Below, in pieces: positions 1 to 9,275 of a stretch of DNA of 12,828 nt. This DNA comes from Acanthamoeba lenticulata (taxonomy: Eukaryota > Discosea > Longamoebia > Acanthamoebidae), in NCBI GenBank assembly GCA_002179805.1, contig NAVB01001770.1, positions 1-12,828 on the forward strand, read 5' to 3'. Position 1 is the stretch's first letter, and each line of letters starts with the position of its first letter. The notes below the pieces were generated by a model. The model searched no databases and was not told the origin of the DNA. It was given only the letters and a program-made list of their open reading frames with translations. The position numbers were made by a program, and so were the translations under genes.

Positions 1-138
1 TTTTCATTTTTTAATTTTTTTTGTGGTCTCTTTTGTTGTGGTTGTCGTGTAGCAGCACTAAACGACAGGTTACCAGTCCCTCGAGTTACCACTGCACGCG
101 GTTGGTTGAGCGTTAGCTGCAGCGCCGGGTGATGGAAG
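1..138 (+). promoter_or_regulatory. Upstream region of gene 1 with a T-rich tract
   Basis: The first 60 bases are strongly T-rich, followed by GC-richer sequence leading to the ATG at 139. This is the only upstream DNA available for gene 1, so it presumably holds part of its promoter or 5' UTR. No TATA box or other known element can be assigned. An ATG at 132 opens a different frame (28 codons, TGA at 216-218) that overlaps the presumed start. Confidence 0.35.
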
Positions 139-2684
139 ATGGGACCAGAACAGAAAACTGGTTCCGGACACTCATTTCACCTGCCTACAGCAAGCATGGC
201 ATACGTGTGTGCGTTTGACAAGAAGGGCGATCCTCGTGCGGGAATAATGCGGCAGAACCGAAAGTCCATGGGAGAGGGCAAGAAGGCCAAGCCTCCCTTG
301 AAGCGCGCGGCAAGTGCTCCAACATTAGAAGTCGCAGGGCGGAACCAAGAGAGCTTTGTCAACCTCAACGTTAAGTGGAAAGGGGACGACGAGGAAGGAC
401 ACTGGCGGAGAATGGCGGACTGGAATGTTTTACAATTTTCCGCTGCCGTGCGAAAATTGGAGGAGAAAATCGGCTTTTCTACTGCACAGCCAAAACCAAC
501 ATCTCCACGAGGCCTCCAAAAGGGCGGATACATCGACTGCGACGCCGAGCCCAAGAGGAAGGAAAAGGATCGAGCGCCGAAGAAGGTGGGCTACGCCGGC
601 AAGGCAGTCCGGCCTGGCCTGCAAAGCTTTGAGGACGACGAGGCCGACTGGCAGAAACTCGCTAAAGAGGCTGCCAAGAAGGAGGCTTCAGTTGAGTTTG
701 TCAGCTTGCAAACACTGACTCCTCCACTTACGTTGCGTCAGCGGCTCGAACATGAGGAAATCTTGCCAGCCAGCAAGGTACAGTGCCGTGCTTTATGCCG
801 TGCCCCCAACCTCAAGCCAGTTCCTTGACACCATTTTTCTTGCATGTGCCTTGCATAGGACCCAGGAGGTTTTGTTGCCGACCCAAAGACAGCTCCGCCT
901 TGTCGTGGGCGAACTCCACCAGACATGATGGTATATGCTACCTTATGGTGTACACTGGCCTTGGCTCAACTCATGGCGTATGTTGTTGTTGTTGTGAACT
1001 ACTTGCAGCTTTCACATCCACTGGCCATGGAGTGGCAATTCATGCTCCAGTGCCTATGCACAGCGTCCTCCGAGCTGGACTCTTACCTGGGCGATCCAGC
1101 CGTTTTGGCTGGCCTGTCCCAGCTGCTCGCGCGCGCCCCCTGTAGCCCAGAGGAAGCTCGAAAGGTCGGCAAAGCCTTCGCCGTGATTTGTTCCTACGCG
1201 TGGGTCGCGTGTCCTCAAGCCGTGCCAAAGGCCATTCAAGGGCACGGATTCAGCTTGATGGATATCTTCCTCTTTGAGTACGTGACTGTCCACTTCCCCC
1301 CCCCCAATTCCAACCAGTTCCAGCCCAGTCGAGGTGTTGTTATCACTCACCAGCGCATTGGTACAACAACAACAACAACCAACAAAAATGATGATGACGA
1401 TGATGATGGTGATGGTGACAGGGTCGTTGAGGAGAAGGAGTGCGAGTGGATGCTCACGACTCTCGCCGGAGCAGCAGGCAAGGGAGTCGAGTTTGACGTG
1501 CCTTTCTTTGCCATGCTTCTCGGCTGGACAGCGAGACTAGCAGCAAAGCCCTCCCTTGCTCCGGCCGACGTCCAACGCCTGCTCGTTCTAGGCGAGGTGC
1601 TCACAGCCCAGTTCCTCACCATGGCCAACCAGGACATGGCGGATGGAGATCAACGCCTGGCAGCCTTCAACGAGATCGCCTTCCAGATAGGAGGCTGCAA
1701 CGGGGCCGGTCTCTTTCAGCTGGCGTTTGGGGCTCGCGACGGCAACGGCCGCCATCAGCTGGCTGCGGGATACCTGCCTTTGGTCATCGCGCTGTTGCAG
1801 GGGTTCAGCATCGTCTTTCCTTCAAGGACCGACGTTCTCGACATGATCGTGCGCCGTCTGCCAGACCTGCTCTCCTTGCTCGACGATCCCTCTTGCACAC
1901 GCCTCGGCTCGGCACGGGTCCACCTTCTTCGTCTTCTCTGCGTCATTCTGGGCCTCCCACAGCTCAACGCCCAGCAAGCGGCATCCATCAACAACTCGGG
2001 AATCCTGGCGGCAGCCGTCCGACTCTACTCTGCTTTCCCGCGTTCGGGAATCGTGCACTCTCGGCTTTTGGAGATGTTGCGGTGCCTCATTGCCAAGAAG
2101 CCCCTCCACGACCTCTTGCTCCTCCCTCTCCTCACAAGCCGCCCATGCCTCCTCGCTCGTAAGGTCGTCGACGGCCTGTTCTTGTTCCACTTCCCCAACA
2201 CTCTTGGAAGCGCTTGCGCAGCACCTGGCCCTGACCAGGCGGCGTTTCTTACAGGTACTTTATCCTCTTCATCTCTCTCTCTCTCTCTCTCTTTCTCCTC
2301 GCCACCGACCAGCAGCTCGCGCGCTCGTCCTTCTTTTTCTTTGTCTTTTTCGCAGAGGTCGGACGTCTCTCGATGGCGGACCGCGCGATCAGGGAGCGGT
2401 TGCTCAGAGATTACGGCGTCGAGTGGCAGGCGTGTGAACCATGGTTTGCATCCGGGAGCGCTAAGCTTCTGCCTGTCCGAATTAGAGACGAGCCCCCCGC
2501 ACCAGTCCCCTGCGCGCCCGCCATCCCTTGCACTCCCTCCGCCATCCCTTGCGCTGCCTCTGCCGTTCCTTGCGCTCCCTCCGCCACCCCAGATCCACGC
2601 CCGGTCCCAGTCGTCCCCCGCATGGTCTCTGCTCCTCAGAGCCCTACTTCACCAATGGCCTCGCTGGCCCCCATGCGCGAGTAG
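139..2684 (+). CDS. Helical-repeat-like protein of unknown function, multi-exon
   Basis: I do not recognise the family. Preferred exons are 139-777, 859-930, 1009-1277, 1422-2254 and 2356-2684 (TAG), about 713 aa; phases agree at each junction. Residues 1-215 are charged and low in complexity. The middle, from about 1009 to 2150, is Leu/Ala-rich and predicted helical with repeated pairs such as LLRLLCVILGL and LLEMLRCLIAKK, suggesting an ARM/HEAT-like solenoid and a scaffold role (inference). The C terminus is Pro/Ser-rich with a PCxPSA heptapeptide repeat. Uncertain points: the start may be ATG 196, because 170-189 looks like an intron 3' end. Exon 2 may instead be 866-904, a frame with better GC3. 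The stretch 2159-2221 (gtaagg...gcgcag, 63 nt) could be an extra intron. The tail may continue past the TAG. The gene converges on the PLAC8 gene, whose stop lies 262 bp away. The gene is real with fair certainty; its exact exons are not settled. Confidence 0.6.
1278..1421 (+). repeat. Microsatellite-filled intron of gene 1
   Basis: This 144-nt intron (GTACGT donor, GACAG acceptor) carries three simple repeats in a row: ten C at 1296-1305, an ACA/CAA run at 1363-1379, and a GAT/GAC run at 1388-1418. It has no stop in the gene's frame and is a multiple of three. Retention would therefore insert 48 residues, including Thr, Asn and Asp tracts, without breaking the protein. Removal joins GA|G with correct phase. 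Confidence 0.6.
2255..2355 (+). repeat. Intron of gene 1 with CT microsatellite
   Basis: The intron opens with GTACTT after an ACAG exon end and closes with a long polypyrimidine tract and TTTTTCGCAG. A TC dinucleotide run occupies about 2272-2292. Joining 2254 to 2356 restores a GAG codon and enters the frame that ends at 2684. Confidence 0.6.
2505..2585 (+). repeat. 21-nt tandem repeat coding a PCxPSA heptapeptide
   Basis: Within the last exon of gene 1, about four consecutive units encode VPCAPA, IPCTPSA, IPCAASA and VPCAPSA. The full units are 21 nt and the first is one codon short. The repeat lies in a proline-rich, probably disordered tail and keeps one Cys per unit. Confidence 0.75.
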
Positions 2685-2946
2685 GGGAATCTTCATGCCG
2701 GCAAGACCCCACCACCTTCCCTTTCCCCGACCACGGAACGCCGACGCACGCCGTACAAGTCAATCAACCCGACCCAACAACCGCCAGCATTCGAAGGGGA
2801 GCCTCACTCACTGGCACCGAGTCATTTGCCCTTCCAGTGACCCCGTTGTACCTCTTCATGAACTCAGGTTCTGATGACCTAGTATGTTCTCAAACTCGAC
2901 TTTATGTTCAGACTCCAAAACAAATGACAGGTGTTGGGCCAGCGCT
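2685..2946. other. Short interval between convergent genes
   Basis: This 262-bp interval separates the stop of gene 1 from the stop of the minus-strand PLAC8 gene and should hold both 3' ends. The frame of gene 1 remains open after its TAG from 2685 to a TGA at 2838-2840. On the minus strand, downstream of the PLAC8 stop, an ACATAAAG near 2900 is a weak poly(A) signal candidate. I see no clear AATAAA on either strand. Confidence 0.4.
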
Positions 2947-3662
2947 TCAAGGGGAAGGTGATGGTGACGGTGGAGGTGAAGGCTTTGCCGTGTGCTTCAG
3001 CTCGTTGGCCACTTGCGCGATCACACAGCAGGGGCAAAAATATGCGCTCCAGAAGTCATAACATTCTTGATTTTTCTGAACTCACACACAAGCCACGTGA
3101 CTCAGCAACAGACGCCACTTTCATAGAGCATTGAATAGTGATGATACCTTATAGCCCCTCTCGGTGCGAAGCTGGCCCTTGGTGATCCAGATGCACGAAG
3201 TCTGGTTCAAGGTAAAAGACATACACGCGTCCATGTGAGTCCTTTTTGCACTCTAAAGAAGCCCTTGGTAAAAAGGAAGCTCATACCGAGGGCAGATGGC
3301 ACCACACCAAATCGACCACAACAAGGCAGAATAGGCAGAGCAAAGCTGATCCACAAACTCCCCACTCTGTCCTGTGTTTGGTTTGACTTCGTTCTGCAAG
3401 GAGCCAGAGCCAGAGGGTGAGGAGAACCTACCATTTCATGCATAGATAGACCATTCTGCAGGCATGGGCACAGGAATGACATGCAACCTGCCGCGCTGTT
3501 TAGAACAGGGCCACCAAACAACAAGGGGAAAGGCATGGTACAAATTTGGCAGTCAGTGAAGCAGGAGCACAACCCATGTTCGAAATCAGTCTCGCTCTCA
3601 GCAGACGGGGATTCGCCAACGCGGTCGAGGTTGTCTAACACTTGTTGAACCTGTTTATGCAT
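2947..3662 (-). CDS. PLAC8 (Cys-rich) family protein, five exons
   Basis: Exons, in transcription order, are 3662-3542, 3487-3432, 3393-3287, 3241-3148 and 3075-2947, giving 168 aa; all four junctions are phase-consistent and introns are 54, 38, 45 and 72 nt. The spliced protein has the PLAC8 pattern: GLCSCFTDCQICC near residue 30, then LCPC at 46-49, a middle Cys-rich segment, a GQLRTERGY segment, and a final DFW...FCPCCVIAQVANEL block at 133-152, then a short PSPPPSPSP tail. PLAC8 proteins are small membrane-associated Cys-rich proteins linked to cell size and metal transport in plants and to varied roles in other eukaryotes; no function is established for this one. The first intron removes an interruption between the first Cys pair and CPC, restoring the usual spacing. 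The exon 4 acceptor could alternatively lie 9 nt upstream (exon from 3250), adding three residues. Confidence 0.85.
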
Positions 3663-3939
3663 GCTTGTGTTGGGGTTGTGTGCGACAATAACAAACCGGT
3701 TGGCGACAGGAGAGCGTCTCTTAAGAGGTCACTGGTCGCACAGACCGGAGCTTATCACCTGGCAGCCCATATAACCAGGCGATATCAACATCAGAACACC
3801 GTGCCCCGAGCGGTAACTGAGGAGGAGAAAGCGAGGAACTTTTTTATTCCTGTGGTCGGGCAAGGAGATTTTTTAATTCGCTCAAAGAAAAATTGTAAAC
3901 TTAATTTTCTGGTTGGTGCAGAAGCCACAGCGGTCTTGC
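3663..3939. other. Interval between PLAC8 start and large gene 3' end
   Basis: This 277-bp interval lies between two minus-strand genes. It must contain the PLAC8 promoter and the 3' UTR of the large upstream gene. No further gene is supported; a plus-strand frame here has no coding character. Confidence 0.4.
3843..3848 (-). terminator. Poly(A) signal candidate of the large gene
   Basis: The minus strand reads AATAAA here, followed by more A residues, about 91 nt downstream of the TAA stop at 3942-3940. Position and sequence fit a canonical polyadenylation signal. Confidence 0.5.
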
Positions 3940-6900
3940 TTACACACGCTCTTTGCCACGTCTGTACTTGCTCTCCTTGCTCTGAAGGGTCTTCTTCACG
4001 CCCTCCCTGAATTGTTCTAGCTTTCGTATCGCCTGCTCTCGATCCGCGTCGTTTTTGAAGACGCTCCGAGCCTCTTTGAGCACAACTGCAGGCTCCTCCT
4101 GCGGGCGCAAAGCATCGAATTCCGCTTTGGGTAGCGTCGTGGGCACCTTGAGCCAGTTATCTTGCATGTAATCCGAGCCTGAACAGGGTGTGCAGTTTCG
4201 TAAGGCAAAGGAAGAGCAGGCGGCAGCACTGGCAGTCGCGTACCCCTGCCAAGCGGCTGCAGAAGATCAGCAAGGAGGGAAGCTGGAGCAGTGTTCCTTT
4301 GAGGATGCTCTCGGCGCAACTTGCGCAGATCTCGTGCTGGAGTGCTCTCGCGGCCGTATATCTTCAACCACTTGCTGACCAGCCTCAGGGACACTGACGT
4401 TACGATTCGTTGTCTCCGTCTACCATGATAAAATTGGACAAATCAGAAGCTTTTCCTTAAAGGCTCTATGTCCCTTTTTCAGCAGAAGCATACCTGAACC
4501 AAAGCTTGTCTCCCCACTTGACCATCTTCTTGAGGAGCAGCTCCAGGTCGATTAGCAACTCAACCACGAATCTGTTGCCCTCGAGCGAGTTGGTGACAGG
4601 AACTGGCGACTCCACGTTGCAAAGGAACTGGAGCTTTTTTAATCTGCTCGCGTTGCGTATCACAGCTGCTTAGTTTGACTATGGGCAGTTGGAGGTGGGG
4701 ATGACGTAGAGTACTTCTTCTTGATCTTGTCCTGAGGAAGTGCACCACTCCACGAGCGCGTGCGGAAAGCCACTTGTTCATCTGTCAGATCCGCCAGAAT
4801 GGCCAGCTTCAAGGCCTTCAGGTACTGCTAACGTGATGATCGTTCGTGAGTCCACAAGACCACATATCAACATCATCCACAAACCACAGGCGACCCATAC
4901 CAGGCTTGCTTGGTCGTCCTTTCCTCCGGAGGTCCCACTATTCTTGACGAGATTGATGGGAGCTTCTTCGCCATCGCCGTCACTCTCGCCACAGGCCGCC
5001 CCGCGATGGATCGAGAGCATTCGCGTAGCTATTACTAGTTTCCGCTCGAATGGCAGGAGCTTCAGGACGTGGAATGCGTGGTCGATTGAAGTGTCAGTCT
5101 CCCTTCCTTGGTGCATTTGATCCTCGCTGCACTCAAAGGATGAGATGCTCGTCTCTGTTTTGTTGAGAGACCGATGAACTTCCACTGCAATCCCATATAA
5201 ACACTGATGAGAACGATGGAGAAATCCCCTGCCATCCTCGGATCTCTAGGAAGTACCATAGCCGAGGTCATACTTCTTGCCAAACAGCTTCTTCCTGACC
5301 ACAACCGGCTCGTAATGGAAGACGACCACATTCCGTTGATCAGGCAGGTGCTCCTCCAGGTTTTTTGCGACCTTTTCGGCTCGTCTCCGCAGATGCTCTT
5401 CCCGCGGCCTGATGACCACCACGAAAAGAGGTTCTTGTCACGCAAGCCCAACATAAGCCTCGGGAGAGACTGTGCGCCACCTTCTCAGGGAGTAGCCTCG
5501 GGTGTAGTGCTTGACTTCCGTCGTATTGCGCCACTCGCCGCAATAGCTCTCGTAATCGGACTCGACTTGCTCTCTCGCCTCGTGCTCCTTGGCACTCAAC
5601 TTGGCCTCGTCTCCACCCTCCCGGATGTTCTGATACCCAGCCTGTCTGACGCTCTGAGCGATCTTCTTCTTGAGGAACTTCTTCCGGCTCGAGCCGGGTG
5701 GTAGCTCTCCGGCATCCTCCTGCCGACGGCTGATGATCTCCTTTGTGTTGAGGTAGCTGCTCCTGGATGCCTCGGGAGAAGGCAGAATGCGGTGTCTCAT
5801 CAAGCCTGTGATCGGCTGGCCCACCACGTAGGTGCGGATGCCGGCGTCGCGCACCATGACGTACAACTCCTGCATTGATTGGATCGATTTGGTTAGTGGT
5901 CTTTTACTTCTGATTCGTTGGAGCCGGGCGTACCCGAGCAGGTAGGTTGGTGAACGCCTCTTTTGTATCTTCGGCTCCTCGTGAGTAGGAATTGTTGAGG
6001 AAAATCACAAGCTTGTGCATCAAGTCGTTGATCAGAGAGCCGCCGTCCTGGTTCAAAGACCAAAGGCTTTTTGCATTAACAGTACTATCATAAAGAGCGG
6101 GAAGAGAGAGAGAGAGACGCACAAAGCGCTTGTGGAGGAAGGAAATGCCCTCGTACAGGGACAGGTTCCATGTGGTGACCTTGGGCATTCCCAGATTCGC
6201 CAGCAATCGCTCCCACGCCTTGACCTGGTGGAGAAACGACTTAAGAATTCCCAAATGCGGACCAATCACACATCAGTGTGACCAACCTCAGGATTGGTGG
6301 TGTTGCTATTGGTAACCAGCAGAACGTCGATATCCTCGTGGGCTTCATAGGCCTCTGCCAACTGGATGGTGAACAGCCGCTGCTGAACGCACCGCAGATC
6401 GTTGCTGCCATCTTGGGATTCCATTCTTCCCAGGTTGAGCGATGCCGCCAAGTGGCCGTGCACATAGGGCGGCAAGTAGCCATTGTTGAACGCCACAGTG
6501 CCTGCAGTTCAACACCAAGGTGATTAAAGTGAAAAGGAGAGCTTAGGCAAACTGCCAATAACCACATACCAGACACAAAGGCAACCGCTCCCGGATCCAG
6601 ATGCTTGATTTGCCTTCCGATGCCTTCAAAGAAAGGCAGCACCAGACCTTTGGCGTTTCGGAAGATCAAGTCATCATCCAGAAGTTGATAGTTTTGGGCG
6701 ATTCTCAATAGAAGTTCCACTGGGCGACCACACTTGTACCCAATTGGCTGAGACAAACATAAATATCACAGTGGGTTGGCATTGTTGGCATATGCCACCT
6801 TGAGGATCATGACAGTACCTTGGAGGAGATGTTCTTCACGCTGAACGTGATTGGGGACTCTTCCTCGGCCGTTATGGTTCGCAAACCCTCCACTGTGGAG

Positions 6901-8954
6901 ACAACAATGGTTGAGTTCAGGTGAAGAACGATGGGTTGGATGGTGCCTCAAGGAAGACGTACCGGCTGAGATCAAGACTGGGAACTGAACGACGAATGGG
7001 TCGACTTGGGCTCTGAGTCCGGGTAACAAGCGATTCACCCGCTGCACCAGCCCGCGGTAGTCTAAGCGGGCGACTTCACGCAGACGCTTGCCCACGCGCG
7101 GAGCCACGATGTCCTTAACGTGTAGCGCAACGTTGCGAATGGTGTAGCTCTCTCCAACATCAAGGCTCGTTGCGATCTTGTGGTGGTGATAGTCGACATC
7201 GAAATCCACCCATTCGTTGGACTGGAAGTAGATCTTGATGTGCTGGTGGCGTGGCGTGGGCATCCCTCCGGTATTTTTGATCGTGAAGCTTACAAGGAGG
7301 CAATCGTCGGGCTCGATGATGCCGTCATCGTTATAGTCCTGGTGAACGGCAACATTAGGATCATGTTAAGGATTGGGCTTTCGGGAGGTAAGGTATACCT
7401 GAATCTCGTAGTGGATCACCTCCAGCTCGTAGGGACTTGGATAGGACAGTTGCGTACCCTCTGGAGAGACAATTAATAGTTGTCCCAAGTAGTGTGCAAC
7501 ATAGATAGATTGGGGACGCGCCAGTGAGCACTTGAATCGTGAAACTCCCATCCGCGCCGTCCCGCCCGGCTCGTCCGTCGGCCCCGCATCTGCCAGCACT
7601 GCCGCCTGGGCCGGGAAACCCACCAGGAGTTACCCGGGTGACTGGGACCATGATGACCCCTCCATCGGCGGTGCCTTGCATCTGCATCTCTGTCCAGACG
7701 CAGGGGCTTCCACCGGCACCTCCCTGGCCTCCGTCTCCTCCCCGACCTCCATCCCCCTGCCGCCCTACAACATGCATTTCAATGGTCCAATCAGCACACA
7801 AAGAGAGGGCTTGTGTTGTTGTTGGTTGGTACCTCCGCTGCCTCTGTTGAAAGAAGGCTTGTTGTACAGCATGACAAAGTCCGTGTCTTTTTCGTCAAAG
7901 GTGATGGTGATGTTGCCGCCGTTACCTCCAGTTCCACCGTCGGCGCCGTTGCCACCATTTCCACCTGGTGGCGCAGCATACGTTTGGTTTAGGTTCATGG
8001 AAATGGCAAGGAAGCTGAAGAGATACCATCTCCTCCAGGACCTCCATTGGTGCCGCAGCAGTCTGGCGTGGCATCCCGACCTCTGTAGCCAATCCCACCA
8101 TCTCCCCCACGACCTTGTCCAAAATAATCAGACGCACATGGCCACAGCGTTTAAGGTTCGACATACCACCGTCGCCCCCTCGGCCTCCGTCGCCTCCTGC
8201 TGCAGAGAGGTGAACAAGCTGAGGAGTCCTTGTTTCGCCGTCAGCCAGAGGAACGACTTGGATCTTCCCAGTAACCGTGTCCTTCACTGGAAAGCCAAAG
8301 AGAGAAGCCCAATGAATGAATCACTAAACCTTGGGAAAGAGGAGCAACGCACAGGCGACTGTCCCGGTAAGCGGGCTGAAGGTGTGCACCACATTGATGT
8401 CGGTGGCGTGTTTGCCATCAGCCCCTCGTAGGCCGTTTGCTGCATTACCGCCAATTCCTCCACACTAAGAGCACCACTCAGCTCTCCAATATTCAAATCA
8501 AGTGTTTAGTTTGATATACCCCGTCCGCGCCGTGGTAGCCCCCGTTACCATGGGCGCCATGAGCTCCAGCAGCTCCGTTGGCGTTAAAGGTCATGGGACG
8601 GTCGATTACACTCGCGGGTTCGGGCTCTGGGCGAACACGGAAAGTTTAGTGTGGTACCACAGAAAAGGGAGGAGGTGCACCGGCAGGCGGTGGCTGAGTG
8701 TACGAACCCAGTGGCGTCATGCTGATAAGTTGTGCATCATCATCGAGGTAGTCATCACCGCACACATCAGCCTGGCTCATGTAGTCCTCTTCACTCGTCT
8801 CATACTCTGCTCCCTCGCTGCTGATGCATGAGCTATCGCCATCTTCGCCGGGACAGGGGACTTCCTCCAGTTTTTCGCTTAGCCGCTTGCGACTAGGCTT
8901 GCTTGAGGGGAACGGCTCTGTTTTGATCAAGTTGATAGCGTCAACTGCAGCCAT
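3940..8954 (-). CDS. Giant glycine-rich, multi-domain protein (21 exons)
   Basis: Exons: 8954-8681, 8626-8520, 8464-8353, 8286-8167, 8113-8027, 7964-7833, 7764-7532, 7458-7399, 7338-6963, 6892-6819, 6747-6570, 6501-6287, 6239-6123, 6047-5934, 5869-5481, 5408-5257, 5184-4901, 4827-4715, 4643-4494, 4393-4321, 4245-3940; 1,221 aa, all phases consistent. Residues 1-100 are acidic/Pro-rich with IKTE (SUMO-site-like) and SRKR (basic) motifs and no signal peptide. About 103-350 are collagen-like Gly repeats (GGDGGRGGDGG, GGNGGNGADGG). Near 376 comes DYNDDGIIEPDD, then a beta-rich part (VSFTIKNTGGMPTP). About 640-760 look Rossmann-like: DIDVLLVTNSNT, VTTWNLSLYEG, LVIFLNNSYS, GIRTYVVGQ. The end is charged and Lys-rich. 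I associate this order with large uncharacterised eukaryotic proteins (DUF7932-like) from memory only. No enzyme motif is seen, so the role is unknown. Weak junctions: exons 1/2, 7/8, 15/16 and 20/21. Confidence 0.72.
6048..6122 (-). repeat. CT-rich intron of the large gene
   Basis: This 75-nt intron starts with GTGCGT directly followed by a CT run (AG run on the plus strand at about 6103-6117) and ends TGAACCAG. It joins KRF to DGG in phase 0. The pyrimidine run sits at the 5' side, not at the usual place before the acceptor. Confidence 0.6.
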
Positions 8955-9275
8955 CTGTCTGGTAGTGGAGTTTGGCGTGATATGTTGTTTTTCTTGTGAC
9001 CAGGCTGCTAAAGAGAGTTTGCTTGTAGTCTATGCGACTTGTTGCCTGGCGCTGCGGTAACTGCCCATTAACATAGGCTGATAGGAAACGGAGTTGCTGC
9101 ATGGTTTCCTCGTTAATGGAAGATGTGGAGAACACTCCATGTTTACTGCGTGACCTAGATTTGAAACCTAGGTGTTGTTGTGCAACCCAGTGATCTTGAA
9201 ACAAAACAAGCTTGCGGCATGCTAATGTCTTCTTTGCACACCCACCACAACGGCCCTGATAAGACTGCCTGTACC
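8955..9275. promoter_or_regulatory. Shared divergent promoter interval
   Basis: The interval separates the start codons of the large minus-strand gene (8954) and the plus-strand U-box gene (9276), so both promoters and 5' UTRs should lie in 321 bp. Two short inverted repeats are visible: ACCTAG...CTAGGT at 9153-9173 with a 9-nt spacer, and TGGAG-AACA-CTCCA at 9126-9139. Either could be a factor site or chance. No TATA box is evident. Confidence 0.45.
9153..9173. repeat. Short inverted repeat in the divergent promoter
   Basis: Six-base arms ACCTAG and CTAGGT flank a 9-nt AT-rich spacer. The dyad lies about 100 bp upstream of the U-box start and could be a dimeric factor site; at this length chance is also possible. 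Confidence 0.3.

Noticed and set aside
2528..3061. 177-codon plus-strand frame between gene 1 and PLAC8
   Set aside because: It starts out of phase inside gene 1's repeat and continues antisense to the last PLAC8 exon, which has a clear domain.
5438..5440. TGA as a selenocysteine codon in the large gene
   Set aside because: There is no redox-type context (no CxxU or similar) and I see no evidence for a SECIS element. An intron or an error is simpler.
7532..8431. 299-codon open frame on the plus strand
   Set aside because: It is the antisense shadow of the glycine-rich exons: Gly codons GGN read as Pro/Ala/Ser on the other strand. The minus strand has the motifs and consistent splice phases.
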